From Bacillota bacterium (GTDB lineage Bacteria; Bacillota; Clostridia; Acetivibrionales; DTU013), in assembly GCA_023435305.1 (NCBI GenBank), contig JAEYRV010000038.1, forward strand, positions 1-27,122: a DNA stretch of 27,122 nt, written 5' to 3'. Positions 1 to 8,251 of this stretch are shown here, piece after piece. Position 1 is the first letter of the stretch; each line of letters opens with the position of its first letter. The notes under the pieces are model-generated. The model was not told the origin of the DNA. It saw nothing but the letters and a program-made list of their open reading frames with translations, and did no database searches. Position numbers and translations under genes: made by a program.

Positions 1-52
1 GGCTTGAAAAATTCCTTTATTCACCCAAGTGAATAAAGGAATTTTTCAAGCC
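1..52. repeat. Perfect 24-bp inverted repeat (hairpin) at the window edge
   Basis: Bases 1-24 are the exact reverse complement of 29-52, with the 4-base loop CCAA. A CCCCC run and seven T (63-69) follow, so the structure could work as a plus-strand terminator or be the end of a mobile or palindromic element. The open frame of the next gene has no start codon here, which suggests that this sequence interrupts the 5' part of that gene. The sequence left of base 1 is not available. Confidence 0.8.
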
Positions 53-177
53 TGACCCCCAATTTTTTTCATCAAGAGGATTTTCTTAGCTATATTCATG
101 GTATTGAAGAGTGGATAAATAATGGAATAATTCCGCTTAATGATATAAACTGGAGATTTGAATACAATGAAACGGCT

Positions 178-1245
178 TTGCTCAACAAGGACACAATCAC
201 CTCACCAAGAAAATATTCCAGAAGATATGCTGAGATCCATAAATTGTTAAAGGATGAATCTATCATTACCCTGTCTCAAGTGGCAGATGTTTTATGGCCA
301 AATGAATTGTCCGATAGTCATGGCCGAGCTACAGTACTGACTATTGATGAACAACGGCCATACCAATATAATAGTGCGGAGTTTGTCTATGGCCCTAGAA
401 CAGATATTAAGATCCAATACGGCGATATTCTTTATCCGCGCAATGCGGTAGATGCGAAGCCATACTTTGTAGGTGAGTACATTGATACGGAAGTCTATGC
501 TTCACCTGAGCATTTTGTTATTCGTTGTTATGGTATTTTACCACAGTATCTTTGGTTGTATTTGGCGAGCGATGTTTCAATATGCATTCTTGAAATAATG
601 AAAGACAATAAACCGGTCAGAATGGTGTCAGACAGTGACCTTGAAGGTTTTCCTATTATTCTGCCCAAATTATCGGACGACTACTATATCCGTATTTGTG
701 AAACATTGAATGACGAGACCAGCAGACATTATGACGCAGTCAAACAGATATCATATCAGGAATTGTCAGACGAAAAGGCTGCCAGTGTAGGTGATATACT
801 TAACACAGAACTAGTAATGAATGTGAGGATGTACCAGCAAGCCCAATTAAAAACACTATTGATGAGTGATATGCAGGAGATAAATGCGTGTTTTAAAGCT
901 AAAGCATATAAGGCAACATTGATTCTTGCTGGCTCTATTCTGGAAGCTGTGCTCATAGACTGGATATCCGAGATTAAGGGAAAGGATTATTTTTCAGAAG
1001 AGTTTATGGTGAGGGATCAATATACCAACAAAATGAGACGTGCAGATCTGATCGATTACATCAATGAGATAAAATATCTGAAACAGCCGAATTGGGCGGT
1101 TCAAGCTCAGGAAGCACACTCCATCCGTAAAAAGCGAAATTTGGTCCATGCAAAACTTTGCTTAAATTGTGATGAAATAAATGAAACCGTATGCCGCCAA
1201 GTGATAGATTATCTTCATGATGTACTCAGAACGCGCGGAATATAA
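178..1245 (+). CDS. Restriction specificity (HsdS)-like protein with C-terminal HEPN-like domain, probably 5'-truncated
   Basis: The frame is open from base 37 to the stop at 1245, but there is no ATG, GTG or ribosome binding site near its beginning. The first usable start is a TTG at 178 without a Shine-Dalgarno, so the gene has probably lost its 5' end next to the hairpin at 1-52. The N-terminal ~195 residues resemble a target-recognition domain of type I restriction-modification specificity subunits: GDILYPR near residue 82, then YLWLYLAS, then a segment ending in FPIILPKL. The C-terminal ~130 residues are mostly helical and carry IRKKRNLVHAKL, similar to the R-N-L-I-H motif of HEPN-type domains. 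By family knowledge the first part would read DNA and the second could be an RNase-like or interaction module. No methylase or restriction subunit is visible in the window. Both domain assignments rest on motif resemblance only. Confidence 0.55.
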   Translation: MLNKDTITSPRKYSRRYAEIHKLLKDESIITLSQVADVLWPNELSDSHGRATVLTIDEQRPYQYNSAEFVYGPRTDIKIQYGDILYPRNAVDAKPYFVGEYIDTEVYASPEHFVIRCYGILPQYLWLYLASDVSICILEIMKDNKPVRMVSDSDLEGFPIILPKLSDDYYIRICETLNDETSRHYDAVKQISYQELSDEKAASVGDILNTELVMNVRMYQQAQLKTLLMSDMQEINACFKAKAYKATLILAGSILEAVLIDWISEIKGKDYFSEEFMVRDQYTNKMRRADLIDYINEIKYLKQPNWAVQAQEAHSIRKKRNLVHAKLCLNCDEINETVCRQVIDYLHDVLRTRGI

Positions 1246-1381
1246 CAGACTGTTTGAAGTTATTTTCATTTCGCCATTCAGGTAGATGATTAAAAAGGTT
1301 CCCATATTTCATAATTCGACAGCGATTATATGGAGTATATATTGTATGACTGAAAGCGCTGGCGGCCTGTCTGCGACTGGC

Positions 1382-1463
1382 AGACCTGTTGCTCAAATTT
1401 TCAAGTCTAGGCTGTGTTTGACCGGTCTATTGCTCAAAAAATATAAGTTTAGGCTGCTTTAAC
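1382..1463. repeat. Imperfect 41-bp tandem duplication in the 1246-1700 gene-free stretch
   Basis: Two diverged copies (1382-1422 and 1423-1463) share TTGCTCAAA and AAGTYTAGGCTG at matching positions. A 12-base segment of the first copy, TTGCTCAAATTT (1389-1400), recurs inverted at 1583-1594. A small hairpin (GTCTGC/GCAGAC, 1369-1385) precedes the repeat. I see no credible gene between 1246 and 1778. It could be a decayed mobile element. Confidence 0.4.
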
Positions 1464-1700
1464 CAATCAGATATATCAGTTAATAGCTAAATGCATAGCA
1501 ATTTTTCAATACAGGAAAACAGAATATGGATGATACAACATTATGTTTATTAGCGCCGCATTAATAGTACCCCATCACTTGCAAATTTGAGCAAGACTCA
1601 CACCAGGATAATAGTCCATTTAAAGCTAGAGCATACCCCTGAGTGATATCCACCCACAGGTACAATTACTGAACTGAGGGGCAACCGGTACGGGGCATGA

Positions 1701-1746
1701 GAAAAGCAGGAAACCAGCTGCAATTTTGTGATTGGCTTCCTGTTTT
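1701..1746. terminator. Bidirectional rho-independent terminator
   Basis: CAGGAAACCA (1707-1716) pairs with TGGCTTCCTG (1733-1742) with one wobble pair. It is flanked by GAAAAG on the left and TTTT on the right, so it has short T-tracts on both strands. It lies 32 bases beyond the stop of the minus-strand SLH gene and most likely ends that transcript. Confidence 0.6.
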
Positions 1747-1778
1747 ATAGTTTACTGTATCTTATATTACCCAAAAGA

Positions 1779-4307
1779 TTACCTTGACAGCAGGTTATAC
1801 AGTACCTGCGCCATTTCTGCGCGGGTGGTCGTGCCTGTTGGGTTGAGCTTGCCGCCGCTGCCGGATATGGTGCCGGTTTCAACGAGCTGTGTTATTGCTT
1901 CCGCAGCATATGAAGCGATTTGACCTCTGTCGGTGAAGCCAGCCAGCGTCTTGCTGGAATGACCTTGCGGCAGTTTACCTATCTCTTTTAAAACTCTAAA
2001 AAGTAATGTAAAAAGTTCCTGTCGGGTAATCTGATTTTCGGGAGCATACATGTTGTTTCCTATGCCCCCGGCCAGTCCCAACCTTTTTGCCGCTGCAAGA
2101 TAGCCGGTGTAGTATGTATTTCCCGCATCCGAAAAGTTGTCCGCCGGGTTTGCGTCGGGTTCGATTCCATACGCTTTCATAAGCATGACGAGGAAATCAC
2201 CGCGCGTCAGCTTGTCATTGGGCCTGTAATTTTTACTTGCCGGTCCTGCGGAAATGCCTTTGGCAGTGATATAGCTGACCGCCCTGTTAAACCATGCGGT
2301 GTCGGGGACATCGCTGAAGCTGATGTCATAAGCCAGGATTTTTTCGGTAGAGTCGGAGAATATCAGGCTTTCAAATCCGATGAGGATATCGCTGCCTTCG
2401 CTGCCTGTCCTGGCTGTGACAGTTGTAACGCCTTTGTCTGTCACTACATCATAATCCGCTCGCTTTCCGGTATAATAGGCTTCATCTCTGCCGCTCCCAC
2501 CGTAGATCTCATCGTCGCCGGGGCCTCCGTAAACCAAGTCGTCGCCTGCACCCGTTGCGAAGGTGTCGGACGCATCACTGCCCAGCACATAGTCGTTATA
2601 CGGGGTGTCGGTAAAGGGTGGCGCATCCGCAAGAATGCGCGAGTATCGGGGGAACATATTGTAATTATCAAACATGAAGATAGTTGTCAAATATGGAGTA
2701 CTGCCTGTTTCTGTTGCAAACTTGAGAAGGGTCATAAAATTTTCTTTGGTTATTTTATCATCATTGTTTTTGAAATCAAGCGTCCTATCTGCACTTCCTG
2801 TTCCTATATTCTCCATTTCAAGGGGCTGGATACCTTGTTCGCGAAGGAAATCGAATTTTCTTTTCCCTTCACCATTCATGACCCAGTCATATATTTCGCC
2901 CGTACCGTGCCAATGGAACAGTATATCCTGATAATATCCGCCGTCCAGATATTTACCAAGATTATTGAAATAATCAAGGGAACCGGCATCAATGTTGCCT
3001 GTGACAAGGAATGTATCACCATACTGCTCTTTTGCGTAAGCGGATATCTTGGACAGCAAATCGATGCACTGCTGCTTGAGTTCGGTTTCATTCATCTCAG
3101 GATGAACATTAATCCACGTTACATAAGCAGGCAGAACATCAAGAAACACACCGTCGAAATTCTCAGCGGCTACGAGGTCGATCTTTTTCTTGAGCTGCTC
3201 AAGCCACGAATCGGTCCAGTATTTTGCCATATAGGCATTCCATGCAGTGTTTTTTGTTGATGGATCCAGATAGTCCGGAAAGGCATCGTCGTCGATGGCT
3301 CCATCGCTGTTTTTATCCCAGGCAGGGTTGAATGCGGCATCATATGGATCAGCGACAACTTCTGCAAAATTGACATAAGCAGTGATTACTTTGTCTGGAG
3401 AGTCGGGAAAATGAGAGGGAGCGTAAAAACGGTCGTCAATATACTCCCATGCCGACTTTTCGCCCCATCGCCAGTTTGCATCCGTGCGCAGCCAGTCTAC
3501 AGGCATTTTAGTCAGAACCCGCCAATCTCCATGATCCTCCATATGGGATCTCACATGATGGATGATGTAGTTTGTATCCTTGCTGTATTTGAGTGTTCCG
3601 GCGAAAGTCATCTTTTCTCCGAAGGGAACGACGACAGATGTCCCGCTGGCTCTGTGAACAACCGCCGTTCCTTTATCCGTTATTTTTAAGACGTAATCGG
3701 TACGTACATTGGAAAAGTTATAATTGATACCGCCAAAGGACACAACGCCATGTTCTTCAAAATCCGCTTCGGCTACGGGGGCAGCAGAGCCCTTCATGAT
3801 AAGGCTGACAGAGTCTATAGCAACGGCGCCTTGTCCGATGATGTTAAAGAGCAGCCGATAATCGTCATATTTTTTAAGTGTTGCTGTTAGAGTAATTTTG
3901 CCTTGGTCGCCTTTCTTCCCTTTAAACTCTTTTGCTGATTCCACCCAGTCATTGAGGGATGCGCCTTTGTCCGAGAAAAACAGTAACTCAAAGCCTCTGT
4001 CGGGGGCCTCCAGTATCCTGTATTTAAAAGTCACTGTATACGTAGTATTCGGCTTAAGCGGAAGGATATCGGGATTGCTGAACATTATCTGGTTATAGCT
4101 GTTTGCCCCCTGATATCTGCCGACTACGGATCGCTTCCTGTCAATGACTTCTCCCGGATTGGCGCTGTAGCTGCCTGCGTCACCGAACACGAAAGCCAGG
4201 GAAGCGTCATTATCAGCGATGTTTGGATTTTCGCCTGCGGCGAAAGCCGGAAGCGGCAGATTAAGTAGAAGAATAAGTAAAAGTGACAGCGATACTATTT
4301 TTTTCAT
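1779..4307 (-). CDS. SLH-anchored surface protein with TM1410/GH114-like glycosidase domain and RTX-like repeats
   Basis: Predicted exported protein of 842 residues. The start is ATG at 4307, because it begins the signal peptide (MKKIVSLSLLLILLL, cleavage near AFA) and has GAGAGG upstream; a TTG-initiated extension to 4406 is unlikely. Residues ~28-175 look like a beta-sandwich carbohydrate-binding region. Residues ~190-560 resemble the TM1410/MJ1477 (GH114-related) TIM barrel: AYVNFAEV, then YWTDSW, then FDGVFLDVLPAY with Asp385 and Asp390. Residues ~581-607 hold GxGDD-type repeats (GAGDDLVYGGPGDDEIYGG) like calcium-binding RTX nonapeptides. Residues 664-842 form three SLH repeats that would bind secondary cell-wall polymer. 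The likely role is polysaccharide or galactosamine-glycan hydrolysis at the cell surface, but the substrate is inferred. It lies downstream of the esterase gene on the same strand but has its own 200-base leader. Confidence 0.8.
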   Translation of the reverse strand: MKKIVSLSLLLILLLNLPLPAFAAGENPNIADNDASLAFVFGDAGSYSANPGEVIDRKRSVVGRYQGANSYNQIMFSNPDILPLKPNTTYTVTFKYRILEAPDRGFELLFFSDKGASLNDWVESAKEFKGKKGDQGKITLTATLKKYDDYRLLFNIIGQGAVAIDSVSLIMKGSAAPVAEADFEEHGVVSFGGINYNFSNVRTDYVLKITDKGTAVVHRASGTSVVVPFGEKMTFAGTLKYSKDTNYIIHHVRSHMEDHGDWRVLTKMPVDWLRTDANWRWGEKSAWEYIDDRFYAPSHFPDSPDKVITAYVNFAEVVADPYDAAFNPAWDKNSDGAIDDDAFPDYLDPSTKNTAWNAYMAKYWTDSWLEQLKKKIDLVAAENFDGVFLDVLPAYVTWINVHPEMNETELKQQCIDLLSKISAYAKEQYGDTFLVTGNIDAGSLDYFNNLGKYLDGGYYQDILFHWHGTGEIYDWVMNGEGKRKFDFLREQGIQPLEMENIGTGSADRTLDFKNNDDKITKENFMTLLKFATETGSTPYLTTIFMFDNYNMFPRYSRILADAPPFTDTPYNDYVLGSDASDTFATGAGDDLVYGGPGDDEIYGGSGRDEAYYTGKRADYDVVTDKGVTTVTARTGSEGSDILIGFESLIFSDSTEKILAYDISFSDVPDTAWFNRAVSYITAKGISAGPASKNYRPNDKLTRGDFLVMLMKAYGIEPDANPADNFSDAGNTYYTGYLAAAKRLGLAGGIGNNMYAPENQITRQELFTLLFRVLKEIGKLPQGHSSKTLAGFTDRGQIASYAAEAITQLVETGTISGSGGKLNPTGTTTRAEMAQVLYNLLSR

Positions 4308-4443
4308 TTTCAACTTGAACCTCTCTACCGTTGGCGGCATCAAGAAGGAGAATATGCCTTTGACCGCATCTTCGCCGGATGTCTCGCCAAAAGTTCTCTT
4401 TGACAAATATTAAGTCTGAATGTTTTGAATTCCTAATATAGAC

Positions 4444-4472
4444 AGTTTATAACAGATTTCACCAATTTACAA
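4444..4472 (-). promoter_or_regulatory. Possible promoter of the SLH protein gene
   Basis: On the minus strand, TTGTAA (4472-4467) and TAAACT (4449-4444) are separated by 17 bases. The match to the -10 consensus is modest, and other pairings in this AT-rich stretch are possible. The predicted leader to the ATG at 4307 is about 130 bases and contains a GGCAT/ATGCC hairpin. Confidence 0.3.
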
Positions 4473-4524
4473 TAAAATGTTTATAATCGAAAACAAATAA
4501 GAACTGCACCCGGACACAGTAGGA

Positions 4525-7410
4525 TCAATTCAATTCCCAATTGCGGTCAAACCAGCCGGCCCACTCATCCTGGAAAGGATGGGAGGTCATGACGAAGATA
4601 TCAGGGCAGAAGGTTGGGTATCCCATCAGCTCATTACTATAGCTGTTCCTTAAGCGGAACTGGAACTCGAAAAAGTATCGTTTGGCGGCATCGGCCGAGT
4701 CCAGGAACCGCGAACAGTCGATATATCCTACGATTCTATCAGGAGCCTTTGGATTGGGCATTGTAACGCATAGACCATTGCGGGTATAGCTTCTGCCGCC
4801 AACAGTTATGTTGCTTTGTGCATAATATGGTTCGAGAGCGCCGGAGATTTGCTGAGATATTATATTTTCATCAGGAGTTCCCAGCAATATAATGTTGTGG
4901 GTCGACATGTCTTCTTTTGTAAGCTCCTTGTCGGATTTGACCTTATAAATGCCTGTTTTCATTCCTATGGGGAACTCATAGATCGATGACCAGTCTGCAA
5001 GGCCTCGTGCCGCGGCTTCCAATACCCTCGCACTTTCCAGGTCCTGTGTTCCATATACTATGATCAACGGTTTTGTAAACAAATCGGCAATTCCGCCCCC
5101 ATCGTGGGGTGGAAGGGTTTTGATGCCATAGCTGTTGTCTATGCTCCAGGTGTTGTCACTTTGTTTTACAAGGTGGAGCACATCAGCATTTGCAGGGACT
5201 CTGATCGAAGTCCCATCTATTGTGAGGTTACTGTTCTGCAAGCTACCCGCGCCCGTATTTCCGCCGGCGCTGCCTGTGTTGGTCCCGGAATTGCCCGTAG
5301 TGGTCCCGGCACTGCCCGTACTAACCCCGGCACTGCTCGTACTAACCCCGTCGCCGCCCATGCTTGCAGTCTTTATGTCAATCGACAGTGCAGTGATCCT
5401 TTCTGTCGTTATTGTAATCGATCCGTCATTTGAACGGTTCGCCTCAAATCTTCCCGGGGCAGGGAGGGGAGGGTAAAAAGAATCATAGGGGGTTTGGGAG
5501 GTGTATTCGGGTAACGTCAATGTCCCGCTCGTATCAAGCTCATCGACAGTTATCCAGTAATGTCTGCCGTACCGCACTTGAGGAATCGTTGCTTTGATTT
5601 GGGCAGGGGAGGGGTTCCTTTCTGTCGATCTGAATATGTCCAGAATAGTCTCGGGAGGATAGAGCGCCGTCCATTCGGACCAGGCATTGTGGGAACCGTT
5701 CTCAATCTCGATAAAGCTGACATCGTATCCCAGCCTCATCAACCTCTCGGCGCAATTCTTGTCGAACTTAATTGACACTGTCTGGTCTTCATTGCCATGT
5801 ACAATGTATGTTTTCATATTGCCAAGGTTCTCAAGAAACTCATAGCCACTCCAGCCGCAATATGGAGCTATGGCCGCGAAGCGGTCAGCATACAGGGAAC
5901 CGATCCGCCATGTCCCAAGGCCGCCCATTGAGCTGCCCATAAGGTATACCCTGTTTTCATCGACAGAATACCTGCCGATGATGCGGTCCATCACATCGAG
6001 CACGTCCTGTTCACCTGCGCTCTGGTAATATAGGTCGCCCCGGCCGAAGACCGACACTATGATGAAATCCTCAGGCATCAATGATGTCAGCTTGTCGGCG
6101 AAGTCATAGTCATTTTCGCTGTAACCGTGGAGCATTATAACAAGAGAATATTTTTTGTCAGGAGAATAGGAGTCGGGGAGATACAGGCTGTATGGCTGGA
6201 TACTGTCATCGATATCTGAACGATATGCCATCTGACGGAATCCTGTCAGGTGCAGAAGCTCCTTGGGATCTTTCTCAAGGGCTTCGATAATGTCATTTAT
6301 ATAAAAGGCATAGTTGACCTGCTTATCTTCTGTGACTGGTATGCTCGGCTGCTTTTTGTCGATCACATCCGCCAAATACAGAAGAGTGGGAGCTATATCC
6401 GCCATTGCGCTTTGCACATCCGTATCGTAGGTTGGCCACAGTAATGCCTCGCTGTTCAATTTCTCAACTGCCTTTCTGGCTTTGGAGGAGTAGGCTGGCA
6501 GAACTGTTGTGGGATCCCCTGTGAAGAAGAAGCTTTCGACCTTGCCATTTCCGAGTTTTTCTTTTGTGACGGCTTCATCAACTGACCCGGACTCTACCAT
6601 CAATTTATAGTATTCCTCTCTGTCCTGCAGGAGCGGTACTGTAATGCTTTCACCCAGTGAACCGTTTCCCGATGAGACGACATTGCCCTTTGAATCAGAG
6701 ACATAGTATGAGTACGGAATGTCTGTCAGCGGAGCCGGATTTGCATACACCGAAAAAGCCAGATCCTCGTCGTTGCCGATAAAATGCGAACGGCTTGATA
6801 TTGAGAGTCTTATGCGGCCCGACTCAGAAAGAAACGCGGTATGTTCCTCCCGGTCACTGTCCGTAAGGCTGAATTCCCAGCCCTGTTCGCCCTGACATAC
6901 CTTGACCAGTATCCTGTTTATTCCTTTATTAAGTATCGTGCGAAAGGAATTCGAATTGGGATCCAGCGCGCGGTGCGAATGATCATCTACGACCAGCTTG
7001 CCGTTTATCCAGACCCGGAGCCCGTCATCGGAGCCCATCCTGAAGAAGCATTCCTCACCATTGCCCTCGAACTCAAGGTATGCGTAGGCGACAGCCCAGC
7101 TTTTGTTTGGATATGCTCTCGTAAAATCGATGGTTCCATCTTTTGCTCTGACATGTACTATGTTTTTTATATCATCAGGCAGACCTGTATTTGAAATATT
7201 ATATTCACCGCCCGAAGCGTCAAGCTGATCCACATAAAACAATGGGCAGGAATCCTGCTGAGGCTCGTTGTACGGACCGATCAGCGTCCACTGCGCATTT
7301 GAGAATTTTTTTAATGAGGTATCATGATCGGAGCATGATGCTAAAGCCAATACAACAATAAGACAGATTGCTGCAGTAAAGCCAGCTTTAATAAAACTTT
7401 TCCTATTCAT
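4525..7410 (-). CDS. Lipoprotein alpha/beta-hydrolase (esterase/peptidase-like)
   Basis: Predicted 961-residue lipoprotein. The signal peptide ends in a lipobox (ALASC, Cys at about residue 26), so the protein should be tethered to the outer face of the membrane. Residues ~40-185 look like a PA14/galactose-binding beta-sandwich (FFRMGSDDGLRVWINGKLV). Residues ~395-595 are an esterase/PHB-depolymerase-like alpha/beta hydrolase with LHGYSEN, the nucleophile elbow GSSMGG (Ser494), HGNEDQ (Asp542) and GSH (His574), a complete plausible triad. Residues 689-723 are a Gly/Ser/Thr linker of five 7-residue repeats. About 240 residues of unrecognised C-terminal sequence follow. The start ATG has a strong AGGAGG upstream. 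It probably de-esterifies or cleaves plant or cell-surface polymers; the substrate is unknown. Confidence 0.8.
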   Translation of the reverse strand: MNRKSFIKAGFTAAICLIVVLALASCSDHDTSLKKFSNAQWTLIGPYNEPQQDSCPLFYVDQLDASGGEYNISNTGLPDDIKNIVHVRAKDGTIDFTRAYPNKSWAVAYAYLEFEGNGEECFFRMGSDDGLRVWINGKLVVDDHSHRALDPNSNSFRTILNKGINRILVKVCQGEQGWEFSLTDSDREEHTAFLSESGRIRLSISSRSHFIGNDEDLAFSVYANPAPLTDIPYSYYVSDSKGNVVSSGNGSLGESITVPLLQDREEYYKLMVESGSVDEAVTKEKLGNGKVESFFFTGDPTTVLPAYSSKARKAVEKLNSEALLWPTYDTDVQSAMADIAPTLLYLADVIDKKQPSIPVTEDKQVNYAFYINDIIEALEKDPKELLHLTGFRQMAYRSDIDDSIQPYSLYLPDSYSPDKKYSLVIMLHGYSENDYDFADKLTSLMPEDFIIVSVFGRGDLYYQSAGEQDVLDVMDRIIGRYSVDENRVYLMGSSMGGLGTWRIGSLYADRFAAIAPYCGWSGYEFLENLGNMKTYIVHGNEDQTVSIKFDKNCAERLMRLGYDVSFIEIENGSHNAWSEWTALYPPETILDIFRSTERNPSPAQIKATIPQVRYGRHYWITVDELDTSGTLTLPEYTSQTPYDSFYPPLPAPGRFEANRSNDGSITITTERITALSIDIKTASMGGDGVSTSSAGVSTGSAGTTTGNSGTNTGSAGGNTGAGSLQNSNLTIDGTSIRVPANADVLHLVKQSDNTWSIDNSYGIKTLPPHDGGGIADLFTKPLIIVYGTQDLESARVLEAAARGLADWSSIYEFPIGMKTGIYKVKSDKELTKEDMSTHNIILLGTPDENIISQQISGALEPYYAQSNITVGGRSYTRNGLCVTMPNPKAPDRIVGYIDCSRFLDSADAAKRYFFEFQFRLRNSYSNELMGYPTFCPDIFVMTSHPFQDEWAGWFDRNWELN
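5242..5346 (-). repeat. 21-bp tandem repeat (5 copies) coding for a Gly/Ser/Thr linker
   Basis: Five 21-base units encode successive 7-residue units of the type V-S-T-G-S-A-G in the esterase (residues 689-723). The two leftmost protein units differ by a single residue, which suggests recent expansion. The repeat is in frame, so copy-number changes would only lengthen or shorten the linker. Confidence 0.8.
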
Positions 7411-7492
7411 TTTGAGCCTCCTGATAATGCTGTCCCTGCATAAATGATATCATTGCGGAATGAGGCTTACAATTTTTTACGGTAATTATTGT

Positions 7493-7521
7493 ATATTGTC
7501 CTAGTTAATCTGCATTTTCAA
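7493..7521 (-). promoter_or_regulatory. Promoter of the lipoprotein esterase gene
   Basis: On the minus strand, TTGAAA (7521-7516) and CAATAT (7498-7493) are spaced by 17 bases. This lies about 83 bases upstream of the ATG at 7410, which has AGGAGG in front of it. Confidence 0.45.
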
Positions 7522-7597
7522 CGAATGATGCAATTGAAATGATGTAATTGTGGATGGGGTAAAGGCTCCGGATCAGATGCATGTCCTGCATTGCTAC

Positions 7598-7619
7598 AAA
7601 AAAAGTGCCCTCGCGGGCA
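7598..7619 (-). terminator. Rho-independent terminator downstream of ymaF
   Basis: Read on the minus strand, TGCCC-GCGA-GGGCA (7619-7606) is followed by seven T (7604-7598). It lies 120 bases after the ymaF stop and separates ymaF from the esterase gene promoter. Confidence 0.75.
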
Positions 7620-7641
7620 GATAGTGTATGGCGTATAGCAA

Positions 7642-7735
7642 GCCTGCAGCAGACCTTCGGCAGGCCCAAAAATGCCGCAAAAACGCTGTACAAATGCCGA
7701 AAAATGCCGCACAAATGCCCAAAAATGCCGCAAAA
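7642..7735. repeat. Degenerate AAAAATGCCGCA-type repeats between ymaF and its terminator
   Basis: AAAAATGCCGC occurs at 7668, 7700 and 7721. The last two copies are 21 bases apart, with ACAAATGCC pieces between. A GCCTGC/GCAGGC hairpin (7642-7665) sits next to them. In the ymaF transcript this forms most of the 3' untranslated region. Short frames through it are low-complexity and are not proposed as genes. Confidence 0.6.
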
Positions 7736-7738
7736 TAC

Positions 7739-8059
7739 TTACTTGCACGGTGCATTGCAGGGCGGACATTCCTTATAATACTCATCGTGATATTTATCTG
7801 TTGAAGCCTCATATTTGTGGACATGGCCGTCAGCCACCTTGGTAATGCCACAATACATATGATAATGTTTTCCGCCTATATATATTGCGGGTCCGGTCGG
7901 ATTGTGGAAATCATGGACATGGCCGTCGTTCAGAGAAGTCTTTCCGTCCATGTAATGGATATGATCAGGATCATTGGGGTCACAGCTGGTCATGCCCTCG
8001 TAATTATGCCAGTGCCCATCGTCGATAGTCGTTTTGCCTAAAAAGTAATGCGAATGCAT
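7739..8059 (-). CDS. ymaF: YmaF family His-rich protein
   Basis: Small soluble protein of 106 residues with 14 histidines and 5 cysteines. The sequence repeats a G-H-x-H pattern (GHWH, GHVH twice, plus DHIH and KHYH) at roughly regular spacing and ends with CPPCNAPC. This is the hallmark of the YmaF family of Bacillus and Clostridia, whose function is unknown. The histidine pairs and cysteines suggest metal binding, but that is inference. It starts at ATG 8059 behind CGGAGGTG. The gene appears to be a single-gene transcript, since a terminator follows at 7598-7619 and the PilZ gene upstream is divergent. Confidence 0.8.
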   Translation of the reverse strand: MHSHYFLGKTTIDDGHWHNYEGMTSCDPNDPDHIHYMDGKTSLNDGHVHDFHNPTGPAIYIGGKHYHMYCGITKVADGHVHKYEASTDKYHDEYYKECPPCNAPCK

Positions 8060-8136
8060 AATAACACCTCCGATATATTGTAGTTTATGTTAACCAAACC
8101 GCTGTTGTGACATGAGAATGAAAATTGGTGTTTTAA

Positions 8137-8165
8137 TTGCTAAGGTGATAAAAGTTTGCTAAAAT
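8137..8165 (+). promoter_or_regulatory. Promoter of the PilZ gene
   Basis: TTGCTA (8137-8142) and TAAAAT (8160-8165) are separated by 17 bases. The predicted transcript would have a leader of about 80 bases before the ATG at 8252. Confidence 0.5.
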
Positions 8166-8251
8166 AGTTCAATAAAGATAAACTGTAATCATTGTACAGT
8201 AGTGTATTTTCAAATGTGCTGATGTTACACGAATGTGGTTCGGGAGGCAGC

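Noticed and set aside
1350..1363. A catabolite-repression (cre)-like site, TGAAAGCGCT
   Set aside because: The second half of the palindrome does not match the consensus and no gene start lies nearby.
4308..4440. A riboswitch in the leader of the SLH protein gene
   Set aside because: There is a small GGCAT/ATGCC hairpin, but none of the conserved cores of known riboswitch classes that I can recall is present.
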